Source: Acidobacteriota bacterium
GTDB taxonomy: Bacteria > Acidobacteriota > Terriglobia > Terriglobales > Acidobacteriaceae
Reading direction: 5' to 3'
Assembly (NCBI GenBank): GCA_021801945.1
Contig: JAKABE010000191.1
Coordinates: 1-6,552, forward strand
DNA length: 6,552 bases
Of this stretch, positions 1 through 6,196 are shown piece after piece; positions within the stretch are counted from its first letter, which is position 1, and the number at the start of each line of letters is the position of its first letter. The translations under genes and the position numbers were made by a program. The notes beneath the pieces were generated by a model. It saw nothing but the letters and a program-made list of their open reading frames with translations. It had not been told where the DNA came from and ran no database searches.

Positions 1-142
1 CTTCAAAGTCCATGCCCACGGTCTTATAGCCCGGCGTGTCGATGTTGGCCATGTTGGCCGCGGTCAGTTTCGCCTCGGCCGAGGACAAGTCGAGGTAGCG
101 GACAATTTCATCGCTTAACCGCGTTACAATCTCCATCCCCAT
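1..142 (-). CDS. flgB: Flagellar basal-body rod protein FlgB, N-terminal part (truncated by window edge)
   Basis: Forty-seven codons are visible, reading from 142 down and leaving the window. The protein begins MGMEIVTRLSDEIVRYLDL and reaches a segment with the core ANMANIDTPGYK at about residues 29-40. This is the rod/hook-family N-terminal signature (family form: NxANxxTPGYK), which sits early in FlgB and is followed by an acidic-aromatic patch, here MDFE. FlgB forms part of the proximal rod of the flagellum and is exported by the flagellar type III system, so it needs no cleaved signal. The start at 142 is chosen over the ATG at 136 because a full AAGGAGG lies 6 nt upstream of it. The stop of the sigma-54 activator gene lies 22 bp upstream, so the two are probably co-transcribed. 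FlgC and FlgG share the motif, but the short distance from the start and the DFE ending favour FlgB. Downstream genes (flgC, fliE, fliF would be usual) are outside the window. Confidence 0.85.
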   Translation of the reverse strand, partial: MGMEIVTRLSDEIVRYLDLSSAEAKLTAANMANIDTPGYKTVGMDFE

Positions 143-164
143 CGCCTGCCTCCTTCCCAAGAGC

Positions 165-1439
165 TCAGTTCACCGCCAGGCCGAAGTCGATGTCGTGCGC
201 CTTCAGCACCGGCGCATCGCCGGCGAGAATCACCGCCCGTTCCAGCACGTGCTCCAATTCGCGCACGTTGCCGGGCCAGGGATGCGCCGCCAGCTTGGCC
301 ATGGCGCCCGGATCGATGCGCTTCACCGGCATCTCCCGGCCGAGCTTCTCGAGGAAATGCTCCACCAGCAGGGGCAGATCCTGCGCGTGATCGGCCAGCG
401 CCGGGGTGCGAATCAGAAACACCGCGAGCCGGTAGTAGAGATCGGAGCGGAAGGCCCCCGTCGTCGTCTGCTGCGCCAGCGGACGGTGGGTCGCGGCGAG
501 AATCCGCACGTCCACTCTGACCGTCTCGTTCTCGCCCACACGCTGCAACTCGCCGCATTCCACGAACCGAAGCAGCTTCGACTGCAGCGCCAGGGGCATC
601 TCGCCGATCTCATCGAGAAACAGCGTGCCTCCGTCGGCGGCCTCGATACGTCCTACCCTTCCCTGCACCGCGCCGGTGAAGGCTCCGCGCGTGTGGCCAA
701 AGAGCTCCGCCTCCAGCAGTGCTTCCGGAATCGCTGCGCAGTTGATGGCAATAAAAGGCTTACGGCTGCGCGTCGAGAGCCGGTGCAGGGCTTCGGCCAC
801 CAGTTCCTTGCCCGAGCCGGTGGGGCCCTCGATCAGTACCGGGGTCACACGCGGGGCCACAAGGCGGACGCGTCGGCTGACTTCGAGCATGCAGGCAGCG
901 TTGCCCACCAGTTCCGGCAGGCGATCGCCGGCCGGCGCGTCTCCTGTGGTGGCGACCTCGGCGCGTCGGGGAACAGCCGAGGCGGCCTCGCGCCCGGTCC
1001 GCTGCGCCGGGGGGCCCGCCGTGGCCAGGGCGTCCAGGGCAAAGTCCGGAGCCACATTCCAGATCGCCGTGTCGCCGTCCTGGCTGCGCCGCAGGGCGTA
1101 CAGAAGCTCCTGCCGATAGGGACCGCGCGGGCTCTCCTGCGCCGCGGAACCGCCGGTGGTCACCAGGTCCACTTGCGGAAAGGAGGCACGAAAATCTTTC
1201 AGAAACTCGTTCAACTCAAGATCGGGAAGCCAGGAATCGACGATGACGGCTTCCGGAGCCGCGGCTTCCGCCTCGGCCCAGGCTTGGGCGCCGCCTTCGG
1301 CCTCACGCACCTGCCAGCGCAGACCGCTGAGAATGTGGGCAAGGCGCTGCCGGAAACTCGAATCGGCGCTGGCTACCAGGGCGGTGCGCAGCCGGGGCCG
1401 TGCGGGTGTCGGAACCATGGATACGGGAAAGGTTTGCAT
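165..1439 (-). CDS. Sigma-54-dependent activator with degenerate receiver and no DNA-binding domain (FlgR/FlrC-like flagellar regulator)
   Basis: This 424-aa protein has three parts. Residues about 18-100 form a receiver-like domain, 103-175 a low-complexity linker, and 176-420 an AAA+ sigma-54 interaction domain. The AAA+ domain is complete: Walker A GPTGSGKE (205-212), the sigma-54-contacting loop GAFTGA (252-257), Walker B GGTLFLDEIGEM (270-281), an arginine-finger region FRSDLYYRL (330-338) and sensor II WPGNVREL (388-395). The receiver keeps the phospho-acceptor-like D68 (IVDSWLPD) but has only one acidic-pocket residue (D26, in VASADSS) and no recognisable KP lysine, so it may not be phosphorylated normally. 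The chain stops about 30 residues after sensor II, where a Fis-type helix-turn-helix would start. The 22 bp before flgB leave no room for one, so this is not a frameshift artefact. Helicobacter FlgR has the same HTH-less layout. AGGAG lies 11 nt before the start. It follows the OmpR-type regulator by 35 bp. A role in flagellar gene expression is inferred from position. Confidence 0.9.
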   Translation of the reverse strand: MQTFPVSMVPTPARPRLRTALVASADSSFRQRLAHILSGLRWQVREAEGGAQAWAEAEAAAPEAVIVDSWLPDLELNEFLKDFRASFPQVDLVTTGGSAAQESPRGPYRQELLYALRRSQDGDTAIWNVAPDFALDALATAGPPAQRTGREAASAVPRRAEVATTGDAPAGDRLPELVGNAACMLEVSRRVRLVAPRVTPVLIEGPTGSGKELVAEALHRLSTRSRKPFIAINCAAIPEALLEAELFGHTRGAFTGAVQGRVGRIEAADGGTLFLDEIGEMPLALQSKLLRFVECGELQRVGENETVRVDVRILAATHRPLAQQTTTGAFRSDLYYRLAVFLIRTPALADHAQDLPLLVEHFLEKLGREMPVKRIDPGAMAKLAAHPWPGNVRELEHVLERAVILAGDAPVLKAHDIDFGLAVN

Positions 1440-1474
1440 CGCGCTCAGGTCTCCTGTGCAATAGCGGCTGAAAA

Positions 1475-2224
1475 TTACTTCGCGGTCACTTCGGGAAGGC
1501 TGGGAACGGCGGCTTGCCGCGATGCCAGCACGGGGGTGGACGCAAGGGTTAGCTCCGCCTCGGACGGAACCATGTAGCCTTGTCCGCGCACCGTGCGCAG
1601 CAAGTGTCCCGGCGGCGGGTCCTTAAGCTTGCGGCGAAGATAGTTGACGTAGACATCCACGATGTTCGTGGTCTGCGCCGGCTCAAGGTTCCAGACCGAC
1701 TCGAGCAGCTCCACCCGCGAGACGCATTGGCCGCGGTTGAGCATCAGGTGCTCCAGCAGGGCGAATTCCTTGTTGGTGAGTTCCATGGTCTGCCCGGCCC
1801 GGCGCGCCGTATGTTCGAGGCGGTCGAGTTCCAGATCGCCGGCCCGCAGCTCCAGCCGCGCTTCCCGCTTGCGCCGCAGCAGGGCCCGGCAGCGGGCGCG
1901 CAGCTCGTGCAGGCTGAAGGGCTTCAGCATCAGGTCGTCGGCCCCGAGGTCCAGGCACCGTACTCGCGTTTCCACCTCCTGGCGCGCCGTGAGCACCAGC
2001 ACCGGCAAATCGGGATCGAGTGCGCGCACTTCCTCGAGCACGTGCTCGCCGTCTTTCACCGGCAGGTTCAGGTCGAGGATGGTGAGGTCCGGCATCCCCT
2101 CGCGAAAGGCCACCACCGCCGTTCCGCCGTCCGCGGCCAGCCGCACCCGGTGGCCGTCGGCTTCCAGTCCCCGGCTCAAAAACAGCGCCAAGGCTTTGTC
2201 GTCCTCGGCAATCAGTACCTTCAT
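1475..2224 (-). CDS. OmpR/PhoB-family response regulator (receiver plus winged helix)
   Basis: The product is 249 aa. The receiver domain (1-118) has every expected residue: acidic pocket E7-D8-D9, phospho-acceptor D51 (ILDLNLP), T79 (VLTA) and K101 (LKPF). A winged-helix DNA-binding domain follows at about 125-220, with a likely recognition helix around TNIVDVYVNYLRRKL (186-200) and a wing RTVRGQGYMV (210-219). The last 29 residues are an extra, non-conserved-looking tail rich in A, S, P and V. The protein should bind DNA as a phosphorylated dimer. No histidine kinase accompanies it here, so its partner is unknown. It is the first gene of a likely operon with the sigma-54 activator (35 bp downstream) and flgB. 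This suggests it controls or auto-controls flagellar expression, an inference from neighbourhood. The start at 2224 is preceded by only a modest purine stretch (AGGGGG, 4 nt away). The upstream leader has several inverted repeats that could be operators. Confidence 0.93.
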   Translation of the reverse strand: MKVLIAEDDKALALFLSRGLEADGHRVRLAADGGTAVVAFREGMPDLTILDLNLPVKDGEHVLEEVRALDPDLPVLVLTARQEVETRVRCLDLGADDLMLKPFSLHELRARCRALLRRKREARLELRAGDLELDRLEHTARRAGQTMELTNKEFALLEHLMLNRGQCVSRVELLESVWNLEPAQTTNIVDVYVNYLRRKLKDPPPGHLLRTVRGQGYMVPSEAELTLASTPVLASRQAAVPSLPEVTAK

Positions 2225-2264
2225 CGCGCCCCCTGTGCCCCTGCACCTCGAACGTGCCGCCGCT

Positions 2265-2278
2265 TCTCTGCGCAGAGA
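2265..2278. repeat. 14-bp perfect palindrome upstream of the response regulator gene
   Basis: The sequence TCTCTGCGCAGAGA is its own reverse complement over all 14 bases. It lies about 40 bp before the start codon of the OmpR-type regulator. It could be an operator for a dimeric regulator, or part of a structured leader, since another hairpin follows three bases away. The protein bound, if any, is unknown. Confidence 0.5.
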
Positions 2279-2281
2279 CCC

Positions 2282-2296
2282 GCTGGCTTTGCCAGC
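2282..2296 (-). repeat. Short hairpin (6-bp stem, 3-base loop) in the leader of the regulator operon
   Basis: GCTGGC-TTT-GCCAGC forms a perfect 6-bp stem. It sits beside the 14-bp palindrome at 2265-2278 in the 5' leader of the response regulator gene. No T run follows it in the direction of transcription (minus strand), so it is not a standard terminator. It may be a leader structure or part of a protein-binding site. Confidence 0.4.
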
Positions 2297-2308
2297 CCAC
2301 TCATCCGG

Positions 2309-2347
2309 GTTAGGCTTGGCTTCGCGTTAGGCTTCGCTAATCGAAGT
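2309..2347. repeat. Imperfect tandem repeat with a nested hairpin
   Basis: GTTAGGCTT occurs at 2309-2317 and again at 2326-2334, so the repeat period is 17 bases, and each copy is followed by CTTCGC-like bases. The second copy overlaps a small inverted repeat, CTTCG-CTAAT-CGAAG (2332-2346). Response regulators of the OmpR family often bind direct repeats, but usually with a 10-11 bp period, so this is not a clear match. It may equally be a local duplication. Confidence 0.35.
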
Positions 2348-2429
2348 GCGGCATCCTCCACGTTCGGTCTTAAATGGAAGAACTTCAAGGCTGGAGAGAG
2401 GAAAGAGACAAGGAGGATTCCGCGAACGG

Positions 2430-2435
2430 GTTATG
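2430..2435 (-). promoter_or_regulatory. Weak candidate -10 element positioned for activation from the CRP-like site
   Basis: On the minus strand this reads CATAAC, matching 4 of 6 positions of TATAAT. A transcript starting near 2423 would place the centre of the palindrome at 2476-2491 about 60-61 bp upstream, the usual class I CRP distance. There is no recognisable -35 hexamer, as expected for an activator-dependent promoter but equally expected by chance. The spacing is the only reason to list it. Confidence 0.2.
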
Positions 2436-2475
2436 CCTGTGGGGAGGGAGCGCAAAGGGAAGAAAACATGCGATC

Positions 2476-2491
2476 TGTGACCGCCGTCACG
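2476..2491. promoter_or_regulatory. CRP/FNR-type binding site (TGTGA-N6-TCACG)
   Basis: The bases are TGTGA, CCGCCG, TCACG. The first half-site is perfect for the CRP consensus TGTGA-N6-TCACA, and the second differs only in the last base. It lies about 250 bp upstream of the response regulator gene and about 370 bp downstream of the cytochrome c stop. A CRP-family protein could use it to link the flagellar regulator operon to metabolic state. The cyclic-nucleotide-fold protein encoded at 5725-6186 has no DNA-binding domain, so the binder must be encoded elsewhere. A single short site can arise by chance. Confidence 0.45.
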
Positions 2492-2515
2492 GAAAGAAGC
2501 TGCCGAATCTGAACA

Positions 2516-2557
2516 CGGGGCTCGCCAACGGCGCCTGGCACCCTCCGCCGAGCCCCG
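2516..2557. repeat. 9-bp inverted repeat with a 24-base spacer
   Basis: The arms CGGGGCTCG (2516-2524) and CGAGCCCCG (2549-2557) are perfectly complementary. The spacer contains a nested GGCGCC palindrome and GCCA/TGGC arms, so a branched or extended stem is possible. Neither strand shows a T run after the stem, which argues against an intrinsic terminator. It sits 25 bp from the CRP-like site and may be a leader RNA structure or a regulatory site. Confidence 0.45.
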
Positions 2558-2728
2558 CCAGACGAAGCACGGGTGCGCGATATAGAAGTGGGAAATGATC
2601 GTACCTCAACATCGGGAGCCACCATTTCCGGGAGAATCCAGCACATTTTGGGCTCTGTTGATAAGGGGCGCGGCCAGCGGAGTCTGGAGCAACTCAGTCA
2701 GGATTGTCTGTGTACCGGGTGCGCTCAG

Positions 2729-2758
2729 ATTATCGATGCTTTTCTGGGATTAAGACAA
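2729..2758 (-). promoter_or_regulatory. Candidate sigma-70-type promoter for the flagellar regulator operon
   Basis: On the minus strand TTGTCT (2753-2758; 4 of 6 matches to TTGACA) and GATAAT (2729-2734; 5 of 6 matches to TATAAT) are separated by 18 bp. Transcription would start near 2722, giving a leader of roughly 500 bases before the response regulator gene at 2224. It is the best sigma-70-like pair I found by eye in the gap. A nearby weaker pair, TTGAGG (2604-2609) and TATATC (2579-2584), has a 19-bp spacer. The overlapping ATCGATAA also resembles a FliA -10 element, but no matching -35 is present. Confidence 0.35.
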
Positions 2759-2806
2759 AGTCTCCACTTTCACATCGCCCACTCCTGACTCTTGCCCAAC
2801 TCTCCC

Positions 2807-2832
2807 GCGCCGCAATTCGGCCTAAACGGCGC
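2807..2832 (-). repeat. GC-rich inverted repeat after the cytochrome c gene (possible weak terminator)
   Basis: GCGCCG (2807-2812) and CGGCGC (2827-2832) can pair as a 6-bp stem with a 14-base loop, about 30 bp after the cytochrome c stop. No T tract follows on the minus strand, so it is not a classical intrinsic terminator. It may stabilise the 3' end of the operon transcript, or be coincidental in GC-rich DNA. Confidence 0.25.
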
Positions 2833-2862
2833 CGGCCCCCAGGGCAGCCAGGGCTGAATCGT

Positions 2863-4131
2863 TCACTCTTCTATCTGCTTGATGTACATCCACAACCCGG
2901 CCAGCATGATGGCGATGGCAATGAGGCAGAGGCCAAGGCCGATGCGGCGGCGGTTGCGCTCGATCATCGCGTCCTTGCCGGTCTTCAGGTTCGCGGCGGC
3001 AATTTTCATGCCCACTTGAATATCCTGATCGATGAGAGCGGGCTGGAAGCTATGGATGGTCACGCGCGCCTTGGTGAGCGCATCGCGCGCCTGATCCTGG
3101 CTGAGGCGCGCCTCGCTGACCTCCATGCCGGAGGACTCGGCGACGCGGAGAGACTGATCGGCATCGCCGATGGCATGGTCCAGACGAGTGAGATTCGCCA
3201 GGATACCCGCTCGATCGCGATCGCATTGGTCGCCCCGCACATGACACTTCATGCAGACGCCGGCGGGCCCGGTGCCCAGCATCGCATCGGAAGGCAGGTG
3301 GATGGCGTGATTGCTGTGGCAGACGACGCAGCCGGGAAGTCCCTTGTCCTGAAAGGCATTGAAGTGCGAACTTTTTTCGTATAGCTGGGCCTGGAAGACG
3401 TGGCAGTTGGCGCAGACGTTCTGCACCTTGTCTACCCCGGGCGGCGCTGCGCCATGGTTGCCATGACAGGTGGTGCAGGTGGGTGCGCTGAGATCGCCGC
3501 GCACAACCAGTGCATCGTGGTGGACGCTAGCGTTGTAGCTGGCAAACTGATCGGTGGGAATTCCGTAGGGCTTCATGAAATCCACGTCGGAGTGGCAGCG
3601 GGAGCAGGTCTTGGCCACGTTGACGGGGTTCACGGCAGATAGCGGATCGCTGGGCGGGCGAATATCGTGGACGTTGTGACAATCCGTGCACACGGCTACC
3701 TTGGTGTCTCCGTCGGCGAGGCGCTTGCCGTGCACGCTGGTATGGTACTGATCCAACTGATCGGTGCGTAAGCCTGGGTTGAATTGCCGTATATATTTTG
3801 GATTCGAATGGCAGCTTCCGCACAACTGCGGGATCTGCCTGCGATCGATCGCGCCCTTCCAGCCCGCCTTCCTGCTCATGGCCTGGGCCGGATCGGCGCT
3901 GGTGGAATCGCCGCCGTGGCAACTGGTGCAGGTCAAACCCTTTTGCGCGTGAATGTCCTGGCTGAACTCCTCCTGGGCGACTCCCAGGGGCTCAGGCAGC
4001 CCGGAGTGACAATCCTGGCAGGTATTGGGGGTTTGCCCAAACGCGAGGCATGCTCCGAGCACGAGATACCCGGCCAACCCGGCACGGCAGGCGGCAATGA
4101 AAAGTCGGAGCTTAATTCGCAAGGTAGCCAT
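2863..4131 (-). CDS. Membrane-anchored nonahaem cytochrome c, electron outlet of a Rieske/cytb complex
   Basis: The product is about 422 aa. An N-terminal signal or anchor segment (about 10-32) is followed by nine CxxCH haem-binding motifs: CQDCH 38, CTSCH 68, CGSCH 104, CTDCH 148, CSRCH 176, CTTCH 219, CANCH 240, CVVCH 268 and CMKCH 293. Many extra histidines (for example in HGNH- and HSNH-like contexts) could supply second axial ligands. After the haem domain comes a haem-free, probably helical stretch of about 95 residues rich in A, D, Q, L and R, then a C-terminal membrane helix (396-417). The protein should sit on the outer face of the cytoplasmic membrane and take electrons from the Rieske centre, replacing cytochrome c1 or f. 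ATG at 4131 is preferred; an in-frame GTG at 4137 is possible. Either start overlaps the cytochrome b stop by about 20 bp, implying coupled translation. LGAC in the leader weakly resembles a lipobox; cleavage after AFG near residue 32 is an alternative. Confidence 0.92.
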   Translation of the reverse strand: MATLRIKLRLFIAACRAGLAGYLVLGACLAFGQTPNTCQDCHSGLPEPLGVAQEEFSQDIHAQKGLTCTSCHGGDSTSADPAQAMSRKAGWKGAIDRRQIPQLCGSCHSNPKYIRQFNPGLRTDQLDQYHTSVHGKRLADGDTKVAVCTDCHNVHDIRPPSDPLSAVNPVNVAKTCSRCHSDVDFMKPYGIPTDQFASYNASVHHDALVVRGDLSAPTCTTCHGNHGAAPPGVDKVQNVCANCHVFQAQLYEKSSHFNAFQDKGLPGCVVCHSNHAIHLPSDAMLGTGPAGVCMKCHVRGDQCDRDRAGILANLTRLDHAIGDADQSLRVAESSGMEVSEARLSQDQARDALTKARVTIHSFQPALIDQDIQVGMKIAAANLKTGKDAMIERNRRRIGLGLCLIAIAIMLAGLWMYIKQIEE

Positions 4132-5197
4132 AGACACTCATGACGATCATGTAAACAAGAGCAAAGATGGAGAGGCCGTTGATCCAAACCCGCGCGCCAG
4201 AGCGCCGGTCACGCTCAAAGAAAGGCAGCAAAACCCACAGCAAGGCGGCGATCCCGCAGCCGACGATACCCAGGAGCTCTCCGTCCACCGACCCGACTTT
4301 GGCGGGGATCACTTTGAGCGTCTGATACATGAAGAGGAAGTACCACTCGGGCTTGATGCCCGCCGGGGCAGAGGCAAACGGATCGGCCTTGACGCCCAGG
4401 TTCCACGGGAAGATGGCCGCCAGCGCGCCCAACGCGCCCATGGCCACGTACCAGGCCATCAATTCGCGCATCAGAAAGTTGGGAAAGAACTTCATCTCCC
4501 GCCGGGCGGAGGGATTGGCGGCCCATTCGGCTTCCACGCCCGGAGGAACGCTCATGCCCTGGCGCTGGACGAAAAACAGGTGGATCGCGATCAGTACGGT
4601 GACCAGTCCGGGCAGAACCGCCACATGGAATCCAAAAAATCTGGTCAGCGTAGCTCCCGTCACCTCCGGGCCGCCGCGAAGAAAAACCATCATGGGATGG
4701 CCAAGCAGCGGAACCTGTCCCGCCATTTGCGTGCCCACCGTGGTGGCGAAGAAGGCCAGCTTGTTCCAAGGCAGCAGGTAACCGCTGAACCCGAATCCCA
4801 TGACCAGAAACAGAAGCACCATGCCGGTGACCCAGGTCAGCTCCCTGGGTTTGCGATAAGCCTTGAGGAACAGCACACTGAACATGTGGGCAAAGGCGGT
4901 AAAGATCATGAGGTTGGCCGACCAGGAGTGGATGGAACGAATCAACCAGCCAAACTGCACCCGGGTCACGATGTACTGCACGCTTTCAAAAGCCTCGTTG
5001 GCGCCAGGACGGTAATAGAGCAGCAGCAGGATGCCGGTCAGCACCTGGATCACGAACAGGAAAAGGGTGATGCCTCCGAAAAAATACCAGTAGGAAAGGC
5101 GATGCGTGGGCACGGTCTTGTGGCGGAATGGCGCCAGGATTCCGTCCAGGTCAAGCCGTTCATCGAGCCAGCGAGTGAGGGCAGCGAACACGGTCAT
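4112..5197 (-). CDS. Cytochrome b subunit of a Rieske/cytb quinol oxidoreductase (b6-like, single chain)
   Basis: The 361-aa integral membrane protein carries both the b6-like four-helix haem domain and the subunit-IV-like part in one chain. Haem ligands are H90 and H104 in helix B (13 residues between) and H191 and H206 in helix D (14 between, the spacing typical of b6-type proteins). PEWY, the quinol-oxidation-site motif, is at 283-286. The segment YFFGGIT (38-44) aligns with the b6 region that holds the cysteine binding haem ci; that position appears to be Phe here, so a covalent haem ci is unlikely (inference from alignment by eye). The subunit moves electrons from quinol through two b haems across the membrane while passing others to the Rieske protein. 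ATG at 5197 overlaps the Rieske stop as ATGA and opens at the first family-like residues. A longer frame from 5326 only adds Arg/Pro-rich sequence that is the Rieske gene read out of frame. Confidence 0.95.
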   Translation of the reverse strand: MTVFAALTRWLDERLDLDGILAPFRHKTVPTHRLSYWYFFGGITLFLFVIQVLTGILLLLYYRPGANEAFESVQYIVTRVQFGWLIRSIHSWSANLMIFTAFAHMFSVLFLKAYRKPRELTWVTGMVLLFLVMGFGFSGYLLPWNKLAFFATTVGTQMAGQVPLLGHPMMVFLRGGPEVTGATLTRFFGFHVAVLPGLVTVLIAIHLFFVQRQGMSVPPGVEAEWAANPSARREMKFFPNFLMRELMAWYVAMGALGALAAIFPWNLGVKADPFASAPAGIKPEWYFLFMYQTLKVIPAKVGSVDGELLGIVGCGIAALLWVLLPFFERDRRSGARVWINGLSIFALVYMIVMSVYGYLAN

Positions 5198-5655
5198 GCC
5201 TCCCGCTTCCGGCTGACGACAACCTCGTCGCCGCGCAGATGGACATCGAATACATCGAGCGGACGGGGCGGAGGACCGGAGACATTGCGGCCGTTGAGGT
5301 CGTAGATTCCGTTGTGGCAGGGGCACCAGATCTCGCGCAGATCGCTGCGATACTGCACCGTGCAGCCGAGATGGGTGCAGGTGGCGGAGAGCGCGCGATA
5401 CCTGCCGTCGCTGGCCAGGATCAGCAGGCCGGGACGGCTTCCGAAGCGAAAAATCCTGCCGGAATTGGGCTGCATCTCTCCGGTCTTTGCGGCCACTGCC
5501 TCGTCCCCGCCAAGATCGGCAACCGGGGGAGGAACAAAATACCGCAGCACGGGATAAAGAAAGGAAGCCAAGGTCGCCATTAAGCCGCCGCCGAGAAAAA
5601 TCCCAATTGCGCGGCGGCGCGCAGGTTGGTAATGGGAAGGAAGTTCAGCGTTCAT
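5194..5655 (-). CDS. Rieske 2Fe-2S protein of the bc-type complex
   Basis: The protein is 153 aa, compact for a Rieske subunit. An arginine cluster (13-15) precedes a single membrane helix (about 17-40), consistent with a Tat-type uncleaved anchor. Cluster motifs are CTHLGC (93-98) and CPCHNG (111-116): C93 and C111 with H95 and H114 ligate the 2Fe-2S centre, and C98 and C113 are placed for the family disulfide. Only 12 residues separate the two boxes. SGPPPRPL (126-133) is the proline loop that covers the cluster. It takes one electron from quinol at the outer membrane face and passes it to the cytochrome c partner. The start at 5655 has GGAG 6 nt upstream. The stop overlaps the cytochrome b start (ATGA). 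The 69 bp before it contain no clear promoter, so it is probably transcribed from upstream with the cNMP-fold gene. Confidence 0.95.
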   Translation of the reverse strand: MNAELPSHYQPARRRAIGIFLGGGLMATLASFLYPVLRYFVPPPVADLGGDEAVAAKTGEMQPNSGRIFRFGSRPGLLILASDGRYRALSATCTHLGCTVQYRSDLREIWCPCHNGIYDLNGRNVSGPPPRPLDVFDVHLRGDEVVVSRKREA

Positions 5656-5724
5656 TCACTACTCCCCTGCCGCAGAATCCCTCGGGATCTGGATCGCAAC
5701 TCGCATCGGTTGATTCTCCCCGGG

Positions 5725-6186
5725 TCAAGCAGAAAGAACTTCTACCGTGCGCTGCATTTCACGCAGCCACATGGTCTGAAACAGGTGCAGGCGATGCCCA
5801 ATGACCGCGGACAGGTTCTGCGCGATGGTGCATCCCGCCGCGGGATGGGCAGCGAAAAATTCCTGTAACGCCTGCCGCGGCAAGGCAATCACTTCCGCTT
5901 CCGCCGGGGCGATAGCGGTGAGGGTAAATAGGTAAGGCGGAATCATGGCCGACCAGCCCACCGCTTGGCCCGCGGAAATTTCTTCCGTCTGGATGTATTC
6001 TTCGTGACCCCGGATCTGCATCGGAAGGGTAAGCCGGATGCGGCCACGCGCGGTCAGGAACAGGTGATCGGCCGGCTCTCCCAACTGGAACAGCGCGGTA
6101 CCGCTGGGCACAATCAGCCTGGTGCCAAGTTCCAGAACCTGCTCGACCTCGGCGGGCGTGAGGCTGTTCAGCAATTCGTAGGTCAT
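5725..6186 (-). CDS. Cyclic-nucleotide-binding-fold (Crp/Fnr-like) protein without DNA-binding domain
   Basis: The 153-aa product has the beta-roll of the CRP/FNR sensor domain: short N-terminal helices, then VPSGTALFQLGEPADHLFLTA-like strands (26-46) matching the family G-x-x-LF-x-x-G-E-x-A/S-D-x-x-F pattern. A phosphate-cassette region (72-92) and a long helix (about 119-151) corresponding to the dimerisation helix follow. The chain ends there, where CRP would continue into its helix-turn-helix, and only 69 bp separate it from the Rieske gene. The cassette has GQ where cAMP binders have GE, and no arginine in the PPYLFTLTA stretch, so cyclic nucleotide binding is doubtful. It could bind another ligand or act as a protein-protein module sensing the bc complex; this is inference. 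The start has AGGGGGAGG just upstream, and the preceding gene ends 10 bp away. Confidence 0.85.
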   Translation of the reverse strand: MTYELLNSLTPAEVEQVLELGTRLIVPSGTALFQLGEPADHLFLTARGRIRLTLPMQIRGHEEYIQTEEISAGQAVGWSAMIPPYLFTLTAIAPAEAEVIALPRQALQEFFAAHPAAGCTIAQNLSAVIGHRLHLFQTMWLREMQRTVEVLSA

Positions 6187-6196
6187 GGCCTCCCCC

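Larger units (their letters stand above)
2225..2862. other. Long intergenic region between the bc-complex operon and the flagellar regulators
   Basis: About 640 bases contain no convincing gene. The longest minus-strand open frame here (2431-2646, 71 codons) has no good ribosome site and an unremarkable Arg/Pro-rich composition. The stretch holds a CRP/FNR-type palindrome, a sigma-70-like promoter, a 9-bp inverted repeat, a near-duplicated 17-base segment and two small hairpins close to the regulator gene. Scanning the minus strand by eye for the GG-N10-GC spacing of sigma-54 promoters found only GC-rich matches lacking the TGGCAC and TTGC elements. A typical terminator, a GC stem followed by a T run, was not found after the cytochrome c gene at 2863. 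The region most likely serves as the promoter and leader of the 2224-to-1 operon. Confidence 0.6.

Noticed and set aside
382..397. Sigma-54-like site inside the activator gene, upstream of flgB (minus strand TGGC...GCA with correct spacing)
   Set aside because: The -12 TT and most of the -24 CAC are missing, and it lies in coding sequence. In GC-rich DNA the bare GG-N10-GC spacing is common by chance.
195..1577. 460-codon open frame on the plus strand
   Set aside because: It lies fully antisense to the sigma-54 activator gene, whose motifs are unmistakable. The plus-strand product is Arg/Gly/His-rich with no recognisable domain, as expected for the shadow of a high-GC gene.
2533..2546. GG-N10-GC spacing in the intergenic region, considered as a sigma-54 promoter
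   Set aside because: Only the two dinucleotides match; the TGGCAC and TTGC elements are absent.
2431..2646. 71-codon minus-strand frame in the intergenic region
   Set aside because: There is no good ribosome site, no domain-like pattern, and it runs through the CRP-like palindrome and the 9-bp inverted repeat, so it is probably not coding.
2704..3384. 226-codon plus-strand frame
   Set aside because: Most of it is antisense to the C-terminal half of the nonahaem cytochrome gene, and it has no recognisable features.
4025..5305. 426-codon open frame on the plus strand
   Set aside because: It is antisense to cytochrome b. Its His/Gln/Lys-rich composition mirrors the hydrophobic codons of a membrane protein on the other strand.
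5198..5326. N-terminal extension of cytochrome b starting at 5326
   Set aside because: The extra 43 residues are Arg/Pro/Cys-rich and come from reading the Rieske gene out of frame. The ATG at 5197 overlaps the Rieske stop as ATGA and matches the family's usual N-terminus.
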